Assembly (NCBI GenBank): GCA_025041175.1
Contig: JAKCFJ010000001.1
Location: 1,488,001 to 1,552,000 of the forward strand
Direction: 5' to 3'
Length of the DNA stretch: 64,000 nt
Origin: Halobacteriales archaeon YIM A00010
Lineage (GTDB): Archaea; Halobacteriota; Halobacteria; Halobacteriales; Haloarculaceae
Shown: piece by piece, positions 34,222-43,937 of the stretch
How the letters are laid out: every line of letters begins with the position of its first letter
Numbering within the stretch: the stretch's first letter is position 1
Notes under the pieces: generated by a model
The model's database searches: none
Seen by the model: only the letters and a program-made list of their open reading frames with translations
What the model was told of the DNA's origin: nothing
Made by a program: the position numbers and the translations under genes

Positions 34222-35445
34222 ATGGCTGACGAGAGATTCATGGGGGGTTCTGCCCCCCAACGTATCGAATGGATAGCAGAAGAAACCGAAGGCGTTACGC
34301 CCGCGGATCCGAGTTGGAACGCCCTCTCGGATACCGTAACGTCCTTCCCTGGAACCGAACCCGATGCGGGCACCGAAGCCCTGCGCGGCGTTGGCGACCC
34401 GGACCCGGACGGGTTCTATAACGGCCCCGTGGAGCTTGAAGGAACGTTCGAGTATTATTTCCAAAACTGGTTCGTGGACGCATCGGGCAACACGCTCGAT
34501 CCGGGCAACGATGCCATTCGGCGCGCGTCGGACAACTCGATTAGCGCAACGCATTCGTACCTCCTCCGGGAGGAACACGACACGGGCGGAGTCAATGGCA
34601 CGGGCAGACGCATCTACGTCCACTTGCAGGGCGGGCACCCAGGAGAGCTGACGGTTCCCTTCGAAACCGAGGACGGGCTTCCGATTCTAAACGAACTCGG
34701 GTATCAGTTCGAGCGCGGGCGGGCGTATACGATCCACCAACCCCCCGATGGCGGCTCTCTTCTCGATATCGTCTCCGACGATGCGAACGATACAATGGAT
34801 ATCACGGTAGAATCTGAAGGAGCGTCCGATTCTGAGACGATCGCTCTCACCGGCGACACGGCGGTTACTACCACGACATCCTTCCCCAATGTCGATGCGG
34901 CCGAACTCGCCGCTCAGGCCCAAGGGACGGTCACCATCTCGGATAGCAGCGGCAACGTGCTCATGGAGATCCCCGGAAAGTCCTCCTACCGCTACGACGA
35001 GGGCGACCTTGGCGTCCCCACGCTCGGCTCGGGCAGTCACGCGAGCGCGATCGGGAGCGAGTACATCTCGTTCAACTCCGATACCATCGATTACGGCGCG
35101 GATGGCGCGATCGCAGCCGAACTCGTCACCTCGGAGATGGTGTTCTCTCAGGAACTCGATTCGAACTCCCGGCAGGGCACGGATCGGATGAACATCCACC
35201 CCACCTCGCGGGTTGTGACCATGGAGGGCGACTTGGGCGGTCCGAACGTCCTGGTCGACCAGTGGAAGGACTACTTCGAGGAGAACGCGCATGATATCGT
35301 CTTCGAATCGACCGGAAACGGAACAGTAACGCTTCCCAACGCCCGGCTTACATCACCGGGTGAAGATGCGAGAGAGACCGATCAGGCCAAGCTCATTCTG
35401 TCGTGTGAGTGGGAGTCTGAAGGAGCGGAGGTTACAGCGGCATAA
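34222..35445 (+). CDS. Major tail tube protein
   Basis: A 407-residue beta-rich protein placed before the tail chaperones and tape measure, as expected for the tube. Blocks include GGSAPQRIEWIAEETEGVTP, LEGTFEYYFQNWFVDASGN and SQELDSNSRQGTDRMNIHP, with an inserted Ig-like segment (about 180-260, DITVESEGASDSETIALTGD) that could decorate the tube. Confidence 0.75.
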   Translation: MADERFMGGSAPQRIEWIAEETEGVTPADPSWNALSDTVTSFPGTEPDAGTEALRGVGDPDPDGFYNGPVELEGTFEYYFQNWFVDASGNTLDPGNDAIRRASDNSISATHSYLLREEHDTGGVNGTGRRIYVHLQGGHPGELTVPFETEDGLPILNELGYQFERGRAYTIHQPPDGGSLLDIVSDDANDTMDITVESEGASDSETIALTGDTAVTTTTSFPNVDAAELAAQAQGTVTISDSSGNVLMEIPGKSSYRYDEGDLGVPTLGSGSHASAIGSEYISFNSDTIDYGADGAIAAELVTSEMVFSQELDSNSRQGTDRMNIHPTSRVVTMEGDLGGPNVLVDQWKDYFEENAHDIVFESTGNGTVTLPNARLTSPGEDARETDQAKLILSCEWESEGAEVTAA

Positions 35446-35458
35446 TGGAGATTAGCAC

Positions 35459-36001
35459 ATGAGCGACATCGAACCCGGCGACCTGATGAATTCAGGAGAA
35501 CCGACACCCACGAATGCCCCGGCGAATGCCGATCCGGAAGAGGAAGGCACCCGCCTCGGGGATGGAGAGGGGCTTGAAGTCGCGGACCCGGCCGACTTTT
35601 CGATCCAACGCGATGGAGAGGGCGACATCATCCCGGTCAAACAGAAGATTCCGGGCACCGACAAAGCTGTCCTCGTTCACCCGCTCCATGGTGGAGCGGT
35701 CGAAGAGTATTCCGACGTGCTCGAGGGAGAGAACGCAGACGACGAGCGCGTTGATGAGTTCCTCGAAACCCACATAGTCCGTGGTCCGGGCCAAAACGGA
35801 ATCGGAGATCTCCACGATTACGTCATCCCGGCGCTGATCCAAGCTGTCAAAAACAGCAGTGGTCATGACCTTTTTATCGGGGCACAGGAACAGCGAAGCA
35901 AGGAAGTCGCGGCGAACATGCGGATGATGGAAGCGATGGGCGTCGATCTATCCGACAAGATGGGCGAGCTGATGGAAGAGGAGATGGGAGAGGACGAATA
36001 G
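35459..36001 (+). CDS. Tail assembly chaperone (first frame)
   Basis: A 180-residue acidic protein with a disordered N-terminus, a central fold (KQKIPGTDKAVLVHPLHGG, VEEYSDVLEGENADDERVDEF, DYVIPALIQAVKNSSG) and a helical C-terminus. Position between tube and tape measure matches lambda gpG. The next frame has no ATG and stays open back through this gene's end, so an extended product by -1 frameshifting is plausible. Confidence 0.7.
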   Translation: MSDIEPGDLMNSGEPTPTNAPANADPEEEGTRLGDGEGLEVADPADFSIQRDGEGDIIPVKQKIPGTDKAVLVHPLHGGAVEEYSDVLEGENADDERVDEFLETHIVRGPGQNGIGDLHDYVIPALIQAVKNSSGHDLFIGAQEQRSKEVAANMRMMEAMGVDLSDKMGELMEEEMGEDE

Positions 36002-36021
36002 AACCCCAATCCGAGAGCGAA

Positions 36022-36282
36022 TTGTTGGCTGATCAGGCCCACATGGATTTCGTCATCGTATCGGAAGGCAACGAAACCATGCGCTCGCTCGGAGGGCTCC
36101 ACCTCTCGGAAAAGCGTCGGTTTCTCGAAGGCCGATACCAGCATCAAAAGGCCAAACAGGAACAACGCGATGGCCCACCGCGGAACTCGCTCGAGGCGAC
36201 GAGTCAGTACCGCCAAAGCTTAGAGAAACGGCGGGACGACACGCTCTCACGCATCGAAAACGACTCGAAAGGTTATCAGTAG
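36022..36282 (+). CDS. Tail assembly chaperone (second frame, gpT-like)
   Basis: An 86-residue hydrophilic helical segment (LHLSEKRRFLEGRYQHQKAKQEQ, SQYRQSLEKRRDDTLSRIE). The only usable start is TTG at 36022, yet the frame is open far upstream into the preceding gene. It lies in the -1 frame relative to that gene, and directly precedes the tape measure, as does the T part of lambda gpGT. Either a TTG start or programmed frameshift. Confidence 0.6.
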   Translation: MLADQAHMDFVIVSEGNETMRSLGGLHLSEKRRFLEGRYQHQKAKQEQRDGPPRNSLEATSQYRQSLEKRRDDTLSRIENDSKGYQ

Positions 36283-36309
36283 CAACTACCACCACGGAAT
36301 CTACCACAA

Positions 36310-39300
36310 ATGGCATTCACCGGTCAGGGCGGCTCTAACGACTTGCTTGTAAACATCCGAGGGGATGGCTCCGGCTTAGAAAGCGCTCTCGCTTCTGGAT
36401 CGGCTGCCATGACATCCTTCCGACAGAAGGCCATCGCTGTCTCGGGGGCAGTCGCGGCGCTCGGAACGGTTGCCATCGCGGGAACGATCTCCGCGGCGCG
36501 GGATTACAACGAAGTTGTCCGTGAAATGACGAAAGTCACGGACGCACAAACCGCCCAGGGACTCGCGGAGGATATGAAAGATCTATCCGAGACCATCCCC
36601 CTGCCCACGAAGGAGATCGGGACTCTCATCACCGAGGCAAAACGGTTTGGTATCGCGGAAGAGAATCTGAAGGACTTCACGAAAACGGCGGCCGAGCTTG
36701 CGGTAGCAACGGACGTGTCGATCGATCAGGCTTCTCAATCGCTGGCGAAGCTCGCGAACATCACGGGTGTTCCCATCCCCGAAATCGACAAGCTCGGAAG
36801 CGCGGTGAACACACTCGGCCAAACTACCTCCGCCTCCGCGAGCGACGTTATCGATTCGATGACTCGCTCGGCGGCCACGCTATCTCAGGCCGGCGCAACG
36901 GCCCCCGAAATCGCGGGCTTGAACGCCACGCTCGTGGAGATGTTCCCGAGCGCGGAGCGTGCGGGTACGGCGTTGAACTCGCTCGCCTCGGAGATGACGA
37001 ACCCGAAGAAAGCGGCCGATTTCGCTCGGGCGATTGGGAAGACTCCCGACGAATTCCGGCGGATGGTCGAAGAGGACCCGACCGGGACGATGATCAAGTT
37101 GGCCGAAGCGTACAATACTAACGACGAAGCGGCCCGGATTCTCAACAAGGAACTCACGAATCTCGGTCGTCGGACGCTCGGATCTCTCGCCCAACGGACG
37201 GATGAAACAAAAGAGGCGATCGACCGCTCGAACCAATCATTCGAAAAGGCAACATCTCTCTCCGAAGAGTTCGCCATCGAAGCCGAAAGTACGGGCACGG
37301 CAATCCAGCTGTTTAAAAACCGCGTCTTCAACGCGGCAGCCGCGCTCGGGAATCACTTCATCCCGGCCCTGAAGGTCGTCATTCGAGCGGCCACCCAAGC
37401 CGCGGGGGCATTCGAGCGGTTAGCCGAAGGCCCGATGGGTGTAGTGATCTCGATCGGGCTTCTGGTTGGTACGCTCGTCTCCGCGGCGGGAGCGATCTAT
37501 GGACTCATCACCGCCTCGAGTACAGCTATGGCGGTGCTCGCGGGCATCAAAGCGGCCTTTCTCGCACTCACCGGCCCCGTGGGTATCATCATCGGTGCGA
37601 TTGCCTTACTGGCAGCCGCGTGGTCGACGAACTTCTTAGGCATACGTGATAAGACGAAGGCCGCATTTGCAGCTGTCAAATCCGCCATCGGTGCGACGGT
37701 CAACTGGATGCAGGCAAACGTCATTCCGGTGGTCCGGAGGCTTGCCACCCAATGGGCGGCCACCTTCAACCGGATAGTCGCGTTTACCCGCTCGGTGATC
37801 AATCAGGTCAAGAATATTGTCAAGACCGGGTTGGCCCTGCTCCGGGCGATTTGGGATGGCGACACCCAACGCATCGCCGCGTTGTGGGCGAGTCTGCGAA
37901 CTCAAATCCAGGCGCTTACGACGCGTCTGTTCGCTGTGCTCAAACGTATCGTGAAGGCTGGCATCAACGCCCTGGTTGGATTCTTCCGGCTGTTGGTCTC
38001 CCGCGGCGTGGAGCTTCTGAAGGGCGCAATCCGCGCTCTCCCTGGATTCTTCCGCTCCATCTTCAACGGGTTGGTGTCACTCCTGCGCTCGGCCGTCGAT
38101 CGGATCATCACGATTTGGAACGGCCTGCTCCCGCTGATGCCGAAACCGATCCGGCAGGCAGTGAATCTCGTCGGGCGGATCATCAACGGCCTGAAGCGCA
38201 CGTTCACCTCCGTCCTGAACACGATCACAAGCCTGTGGCAAAGCCACGGCCAATCGTCGGTGAACACAACCCGAACGCAATACAACCGCGTTCGGACGGT
38301 GGTCGTGGGCGTCCTGAACACGCTCCGTAACGCGATCAATCGCGTGCTCGGGTTCATCACCACGCAGTGGAACACGCATACCTCCCGGATTAAGAAGGCT
38401 GCCGGACCGGCCTACCGGAACATCCGGCGCATCATCACGAACGTCATCGAGGCGATCCGCGCGAAGGTTCTCCCCGTCCTGAATACGATCCAATCGGCGT
38501 GGAACAAACACACGACGCGTGTCGTCAACGAAGTCAGGCCTGCGTTCACCCGCGCCCGGCGGATCATCCGCCAAGTGATGAATGCCGTCCGGACGAAGAT
38601 AAACAAAGTCCTGGGCTTCCTCTCCGGCCTGTGGAGAAAACACGGCGATACGGTCAAATCCATCGCCCGAACGGCCTTTAACGGCCTGAAGATGATCATC
38701 ACGACGGTGATCGGGGCTATCAAGACTGGCATCAGCAATAATCTCTCGCTGATCGTCGGCATCTTCAAAGCGAAGCTCAAGATTCTCAAAGGCACCGTTG
38801 AAGTCGTGTGGGATGCTATCAAGCTGATATTCGGCACCGCGATTGATGCGATCACTACGCTGATCGTCATCGGTCTGAAGGTTCTCGCGCAGGATTGGGA
38901 GGGCGTCTTGGCCGAGATGGAAGGATTCGGCCGGCGGACGTGGAACAGAATCAAAACCTTCCTCTCGAAGACGTGGGATAAGATCGAAGGGCTGGCGAAC
39001 TCGGCATGGGACGCGATTCTCTCCGTTATCCAAAGCGTCTCCGATTCTATCGTTGGAGCGGTCGAAGACCTGCGCTCCTCGATAGTCAACAAATTCAGCA
39101 AAGCGAAATCGGATGTCCTCGGAACGATCCGCGGGCTGAAATCCGATGGCGTCTCCGCTGTCGAATCGATGCTCTCGCAGATGAAAAGCGCGGCGAGTAG
39201 CTGGGTTAGCAACTTCACCAAGCCCTTCCGTGATGCGAAAGAGGACGTGCTCGGGGAGTTCAACGACCTGAAAAAGAAGGTGTCCGGGAATTCGATCGTC

Positions 39301-39633
39301 CCGGATATGCTCGATGAGACGGTCGGCCAATCCGATAATTGGATTGGGACGTTTGCCGGCAAATTCGGAGATGCGCGAAAGAAAGCGGTCGGGGAGTTCG
39401 AAAACCTCGAGTCCCAAATCACCCCGCTCGCATCGATGGATCCGGCGATGGCTAACCCCGCGGCGCTTGCCCGCATGGCCGGGGCACGCGGGATGCGACC
39501 GGCCGGGGCAACCCTGAACGTCCGCTCGGTGAACGTCACCGTCGGGCGCGGTCAAGATCCCCGCGAAGCCGGGCGAGAAGTCACCCGCGGGCTCTACGAC
39601 GAACTCGAAGCGCGGAATCTCAACCACAAGTGA
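36310..39633 (+). CDS. Tape measure protein
   Basis: The longest gene (1107 aa) in the tape-measure position. The N-terminal region has the phage TP901-type core (ATDVSIDQASQSLAKLANITG, ALNSLASEMTNPKKAADFARAIG). Hydrophobic stretches (about 378-440: MGVVISIGLLVGTLVSAAGAI, AFLALTGPVGIIIGAIALLAA) suit membrane insertion. Long repeated amphipathic helices with Trp spacing follow, several sharing R..R.I.TNVI.AI-like units. It sets tail length and is ejected with the DNA. Confidence 0.9.
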   Translation: MAFTGQGGSNDLLVNIRGDGSGLESALASGSAAMTSFRQKAIAVSGAVAALGTVAIAGTISAARDYNEVVREMTKVTDAQTAQGLAEDMKDLSETIPLPTKEIGTLITEAKRFGIAEENLKDFTKTAAELAVATDVSIDQASQSLAKLANITGVPIPEIDKLGSAVNTLGQTTSASASDVIDSMTRSAATLSQAGATAPEIAGLNATLVEMFPSAERAGTALNSLASEMTNPKKAADFARAIGKTPDEFRRMVEEDPTGTMIKLAEAYNTNDEAARILNKELTNLGRRTLGSLAQRTDETKEAIDRSNQSFEKATSLSEEFAIEAESTGTAIQLFKNRVFNAAAALGNHFIPALKVVIRAATQAAGAFERLAEGPMGVVISIGLLVGTLVSAAGAIYGLITASSTAMAVLAGIKAAFLALTGPVGIIIGAIALLAAAWSTNFLGIRDKTKAAFAAVKSAIGATVNWMQANVIPVVRRLATQWAATFNRIVAFTRSVINQVKNIVKTGLALLRAIWDGDTQRIAALWASLRTQIQALTTRLFAVLKRIVKAGINALVGFFRLLVSRGVELLKGAIRALPGFFRSIFNGLVSLLRSAVDRIITIWNGLLPLMPKPIRQAVNLVGRIINGLKRTFTSVLNTITSLWQSHGQSSVNTTRTQYNRVRTVVVGVLNTLRNAINRVLGFITTQWNTHTSRIKKAAGPAYRNIRRIITNVIEAIRAKVLPVLNTIQSAWNKHTTRVVNEVRPAFTRARRIIRQVMNAVRTKINKVLGFLSGLWRKHGDTVKSIARTAFNGLKMIITTVIGAIKTGISNNLSLIVGIFKAKLKILKGTVEVVWDAIKLIFGTAIDAITTLIVIGLKVLAQDWEGVLAEMEGFGRRTWNRIKTFLSKTWDKIEGLANSAWDAILSVIQSVSDSIVGAVEDLRSSIVNKFSKAKSDVLGTIRGLKSDGVSAVESMLSQMKSAASSWVSNFTKPFRDAKEDVLGEFNDLKKKVSGNSIVPDMLDETVGQSDNWIGTFAGKFGDARKKAVGEFENLESQITPLASMDPAMANPAALARMAGARGMRPAGATLNVRSVNVTVGRGQDPREAGREVTRGLYDELEARNLNHK

Positions 39634-39645
39634 TCAGATACCCCC

Positions 39646-41631
39646 ATGACAGAAACCACAGATTACAACGAGCTAACGGTACCGACCGAACACTCAGTAT
39701 CCGATATCGATGAAGATCAGTGGGCGGACATCCTTAACACGATGTTCGAGGACGAAGCCGATGAATTGCTGATCAAACGCGGGACGCTTTCCGATCGTCC
39801 GGCGGCTGGCAACTCGAAGGATTCGTCCCGACACCGGATGTACATCGCGGAAGATCAAGACCCACCCCTGCTGTCGATTGATTCCGATTCTCAAGGGTGG
39901 ATAGATGTCAATTCGAATATCGATGCCGATACGGTCGATGGTTATGAAGGCTCGGACCTCGCCGCGCTCGTGGAGAACGAGACGGTCTCAGGATCGTGGG
40001 CGTTCAGCAGCGAACAGGCTATAGATGGTGGCCTCGGCGGCTCGTTGACCGGTGGGGTGTCGTTGACTGACATCAGCGGTTCCAACCTCTCTATCTCATC
40101 GGGAGCGTTGAACGCGACCGATACCGAAACCACCCCCGAAATCCGCAACGCGGCGGATTTCTCGGGCTCGGATGGCGGGGCACAGATCCAGGCAGCGGTG
40201 AACGACCTGCCTTCGGCGGGGGGTGTCGTGTGGGTGCCACCTGTTGGCCCAGACACGGGCGGCCAATGGACGGTCTCGAGTCACATACTCCTCGATTCCG
40301 ACACCCGCCTCGTCAGCAACGGAGCACTCCTCTACCTCGCTGATGCGTCGGATGATAATATCATCATGACGAACGAAGCCGAAGGCGATGCGACGACCGG
40401 GGATGTCGTTCTCGAAGGATTAGAAATGGACGGCAACCGGGCGAACAACGGCCAATGGACGCGCCCGGATGGCAAAACAGTCAACCCGGCATGTGTGTAC
40501 GTCCTCGAATCCACACGGATCACCGTCCGGGATTGTTGGTTTACGTCGTCAGTTGGGTATGCCACTAAATTCGCCAAGACGACCGATTCCACCGTTCGGA
40601 ATTGTTATGCGACGGATATGGGTGATGATGCGTTCACCATCACCGACACTCGGTATAGCTCCGCCACCTCAGCGTACAATTCGGTTTCGAACTGCACGGC
40701 CGAGAACAATTCCGATGCTGGATTTGAGGTAGACGATGGCCCCGTGCACTCTATGTTCGATGGGTGTGTGTCGATCGGGAATGCGGAGGGCTTCGACGTG
40801 CACACACACGATTTCACCGACACGCCCGCAAGCCCCCAGAATACGTACTATAGCAACTGCACGGCGATCAACAACGACTGGGGATGGCGTCTGGGAGCGA
40901 ACAACCATGACGACCAAGCCGAAGGGGTGTATTGTCAGAATATCAACGTCTCGGGGAGCGCTATAGCCGCGTTTTCCGCTGGGAATTCGGGCAGTTCATC
41001 GGACGAACCACCCACCGAAGTCTATGTTGACGGCTTCCATTTCGACCACCCAGCAAGTGCGACCCAAGCAGCGATCGATCTCCGATCACCCAACGGGATC
41101 AATCGGTGGTCGTTCTCTAACGGATTCATTGAGGGTGGTCGCCGGGCAGTGAACGGCGACCAAGGCGTTGACGGGTTGTATCTCCACAACGTCAATTGCA
41201 ACCTCTCCGATATGACGGACGGAGAATCGGGGATCGAACTCAACGCAGGATCCACCGGGCACATCCGAAACGTCGACATCATCGGGTGTTCGGTTACCAA
41301 CGCGGCCAATTCCGGTATCCAGCTTTGGACGGGGGGTGGACAACTCGCACGCGTTCGGATCATCGGTGGATCCTATCATAACAACGGAACTGGAAACACG
41401 AATTCGTCCGGTGCAGCCGGGATCTCGATCCACGATAATGGCGGGTCGCCCAACGAGATTGCCGTCCTCGGTGTCCGGTGCTACGATAGCTCAGGAACGC
41501 AAGAGACTGGCATTTGGTGGGACGGGGCGGTAAACTCGGTGTTCTCCTCAAGCATTTTCAGGGGTAATCAAACCAATTCAACGGACGGCACGCTCGGAGG
41601 CGGGAGCGTCACCTCCGCCAACGTCACATAA
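39646..41631 (+). CDS. Tail fibre/tailspike-like beta-helix protein
   Basis: A 661-residue protein. The N-terminus (DEDQWADILNTMFEDEADEL) and the block DADTVDGYEGSDLAALVENE with ETVSGSWAF are common in phage fibre proteins. From about residue 180 it is a pectate-lyase-type parallel beta-helix with the FSGSDGGAQIQAAVNDLPSAGG start and many N-rich turns (ITVRDCWFTSSVGYATKF, STVRNCYATDMGDDAF, YSNCTAINNDWGWRLGANNH). Likely surface-binding or glycan-degrading; no catalytic residues assigned. Confidence 0.8.
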   Translation: MTETTDYNELTVPTEHSVSDIDEDQWADILNTMFEDEADELLIKRGTLSDRPAAGNSKDSSRHRMYIAEDQDPPLLSIDSDSQGWIDVNSNIDADTVDGYEGSDLAALVENETVSGSWAFSSEQAIDGGLGGSLTGGVSLTDISGSNLSISSGALNATDTETTPEIRNAADFSGSDGGAQIQAAVNDLPSAGGVVWVPPVGPDTGGQWTVSSHILLDSDTRLVSNGALLYLADASDDNIIMTNEAEGDATTGDVVLEGLEMDGNRANNGQWTRPDGKTVNPACVYVLESTRITVRDCWFTSSVGYATKFAKTTDSTVRNCYATDMGDDAFTITDTRYSSATSAYNSVSNCTAENNSDAGFEVDDGPVHSMFDGCVSIGNAEGFDVHTHDFTDTPASPQNTYYSNCTAINNDWGWRLGANNHDDQAEGVYCQNINVSGSAIAAFSAGNSGSSSDEPPTEVYVDGFHFDHPASATQAAIDLRSPNGINRWSFSNGFIEGGRRAVNGDQGVDGLYLHNVNCNLSDMTDGESGIELNAGSTGHIRNVDIIGCSVTNAANSGIQLWTGGGQLARVRIIGGSYHNNGTGNTNSSGAAGISIHDNGGSPNEIAVLGVRCYDSSGTQETGIWWDGAVNSVFSSSIFRGNQTNSTDGTLGGGSVTSANVT

Positions 41632-41633
41632 TC

Positions 41634-43127
41634 ATGACCCGCTATATCACAGAAGCCGCCCTGGTCGGCTACCATCCGGGCAATTCCTCCACGTCCCGAT
41701 CCGATGCGGATTACTCCATCTCCGGCGGGGAATTCCGTGATTTCTCGATCACTGGAAGGCTGCGCGATGTGAAAGACACCGCCTCGGTCACCATCCAGAA
41801 CAACCAGGGCGTATACTCCGATCACATACGCATCGGAGACCGCGTAGAGGTGTTCGAGCGCGCGGGCAGTTCCTCCGATACCACCGGATACGGGCAGGGA
41901 GGCTACGGAGTTGGCCCCTATGGTGGGGGAGACACACGCAGATGGACTGGCATGATCTCCTCGATCGATATCGACGGCCATGGATCCACCATATATAGCC
42001 TCTCGTTCAAGCTCGAAGACTTCGGCGGGGGAATCATGGGGATGCGGCGGATAAATCGCGTCTTCGAGAACACGCCCATCGCCGGCGATGGTGGGATCAT
42101 CAACGAGATACTCGAAGCCGAATGTCCCGAGCTGAACACCGCTCAACTCCCCGACATCTCCCAACCCGCCTCGGTATTTCTCAATGGAGATGTCGTTCTC
42201 GATGTCGTCGCGGGCCTCGCCCTGCGGGCGGGATACGTCCTCAAAACGGTCGGGAAGGATGTCTTGGCGGTGAATTCGAACACGCTCACCCCCGCGTTCG
42301 TCGTCACCAACGAGGACGTGGGCGTTCCACAAATCAAAATCCGCTCCTCGGGGATGGTGAACGACCTCCAACTCATCGGGGGCACCGCCCACGATGAAGA
42401 GGAGTTGTCGGCTCAAACCACCGTGGATGGGTACCAACGCGTCACGAAATCAGATAAGATCGTCTACCAGATTCAAACGCGGAAAGACTCGCTCTCCCGC
42501 GTGGAGATTTGGACGAAACGCGACATGGATTCCGACGACGACCTCGTTGTCCGCCTCCAATACGACGATGGTGGCTCCCCGGTCGACGTGGGCAGTCGCT
42601 CTTCGGACATCGCCCAACGCACGCTATCCCAAGAGTTCGTTTCGGAAGACGATTGGACGACGTTTATCATGCCAGAACACACAAACCCCGAGCCTCTCCC
42701 ATGGCTGATCATCGAGGCGGGGGGAGACACGGGCCACGACATCGGTATCAACACGGCGAGTGGCAATCCGGGCGTTATCCCCCACTATCCGTATGATATC
42801 GTGGTGGATGTGGACGACGTGGAATCAGCCGAGAAGTACCGCCGGCGCGATGATGTCATGTCTGATGATTCGCTGAAAACCTTCGATGCCGCGAACGGGG
42901 CAGCCGAAGCCTCGATAGCGCGGACGAACCAACCAGACACCGCGCTTCAAACCACGCTCGAATCCCCACGCGCCCACGCGCTCGAAACGGGCGACGTGAT
43001 GCGCTTCGATTGGCCCGATGTCCGAGCGGTGGGAGATTACCTCATCGAAGAGAAACAAGAAGAATACGCTGGCTCCGCGGTCAATGCGTCGGTTTCGTTG
43101 GTCCCTGTTGACTCGATCCCCGGCTGA
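41634..43127 (+). CDS. Tail hub/baseplate protein
   Basis: A 497-residue protein after the tape measure and fibre genes. The N-terminal half resembles tail hub proteins (FSITGRLRDVKDTASVTIQN, VRIGDRVEVFERAG-like, RWTGMISSIDIDGHGSTIYSL, GDVVLDVVAGLALRAGYVLK) and the C-terminal part has a jelly-roll-like insertion. The start overlaps the context of the previous stop. It probably anchors fibres at the tail tip. Confidence 0.7.
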   Translation: MTRYITEAALVGYHPGNSSTSRSDADYSISGGEFRDFSITGRLRDVKDTASVTIQNNQGVYSDHIRIGDRVEVFERAGSSSDTTGYGQGGYGVGPYGGGDTRRWTGMISSIDIDGHGSTIYSLSFKLEDFGGGIMGMRRINRVFENTPIAGDGGIINEILEAECPELNTAQLPDISQPASVFLNGDVVLDVVAGLALRAGYVLKTVGKDVLAVNSNTLTPAFVVTNEDVGVPQIKIRSSGMVNDLQLIGGTAHDEEELSAQTTVDGYQRVTKSDKIVYQIQTRKDSLSRVEIWTKRDMDSDDDLVVRLQYDDGGSPVDVGSRSSDIAQRTLSQEFVSEDDWTTFIMPEHTNPEPLPWLIIEAGGDTGHDIGINTASGNPGVIPHYPYDIVVDVDDVESAEKYRRRDDVMSDDSLKTFDAANGAAEASIARTNQPDTALQTTLESPRAHALETGDVMRFDWPDVRAVGDYLIEEKQEEYAGSAVNASVSLVPVDSIPG

Positions 43128-43141
43128 GAGGTACGACAGAC

Positions 43142-43360
43142 ATGTTTGGCTCAGAACCCTCCGATATCGCGGAGATCATCAAACGGTTAGACGACCGGCT
43201 CACGAAAAACGAATTGCAGGATACCGAAGGCTCCACCACTCAGACATCCGAAACCGTCACCGAACAGGCCACGGCAACCGACACCATCTCGAGCGAGAGC
43301 GAAACCGCCCAAGCTGGCTTCGAGTGGGGCACCGACGCGTGGGGGGTAGATTCATGGTGA
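43142..43360 (+). CDS. Small structural protein (72 aa)
   Basis: N-terminal helix (SDIAEIIKRLDDRLTKNELQ), Thr/Ser/Glu-rich middle and an aromatic end (FEWGTDAWGVDSW). Its stop overlaps the next ATG (ATGGTGA). Probably a tail tip component; no family recognised. Confidence 0.6.
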   Translation: MFGSEPSDIAEIIKRLDDRLTKNELQDTEGSTTQTSETVTEQATATDTISSESETAQAGFEWGTDAWGVDSW

Positions 43361-43923
43361 CTAACCGGGAAACCGACGACCGAGCGGTCGTTTCGGGCAC
43401 CATCACCGTGCGGGAATACGACATCGAGCGCGTCCGCGAGGAAGCCGACGCGTGGGACCAACTCAGCGGGCGGGACAAACTCACCGTCCTCCGCCGGCTC
43501 CAACCCGCGGCGGAACACACCTCGCATAACATCATCTGCGTGGGTCACCACGAATGGGTGGTGGATGCGATGGATGCGGCCCAAACCAACCCCCCACCGC
43601 TCCGGACCATCGCGGTCGGGCGATCATCGTCCGACCCCGCAGAAAGCGACCGGGCTCTAAACGACGAGGTATACCGGGCGGACATCTCGGCGTATGAAGA
43701 CGGTGGGCAAACGATCAGTGTTACCTCGGTGCTCGATACGCGCGAAGGCAACGTGGATGTAGATAACGGCGAGGAACTCGCGGAGATGGGCGTCTATTCG
43801 GGAGACGAATCGCTCGATGAGTCCACACTCCTGATAAATCACGGCCTGTTCGATTCTCCGATACCCAAGGACGATACGATGATTTCGACGGTTGGGTGTG
43901 AATTCTCCTGGTCGCCCGCCTAA
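43354..43923 (+). CDS. Minor tail protein
   Basis: 189 residues from the ATG at 43354, overlapping the preceding stop; the longer upstream reading is out-of-frame shadow. Beta-rich with VVSGTITVREYDIERVREEAD, NIICVGHHEWVVDAMDAAQ, DESTLLINHGLFDSPIPKDD. Resembles tail-tip proteins found next to hub genes in haloarchaeal viruses, but the exact role is unknown. Confidence 0.6.
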   Translation: MVTNRETDDRAVVSGTITVREYDIERVREEADAWDQLSGRDKLTVLRRLQPAAEHTSHNIICVGHHEWVVDAMDAAQTNPPPLRTIAVGRSSSDPAESDRALNDEVYRADISAYEDGGQTISVTSVLDTREGNVDVDNGEELAEMGVYSGDESLDESTLLINHGLFDSPIPKDDTMISTVGCEFSWSPA

Positions 43924-43937
43924 TCCAATAGCCAATC

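Noticed and set aside
38077-39627. Long minus-strand frames opposite the tape measure gene
   Set aside because: They mirror the tape measure codons; the plus-strand protein has the expected size and hydrophobic segments.
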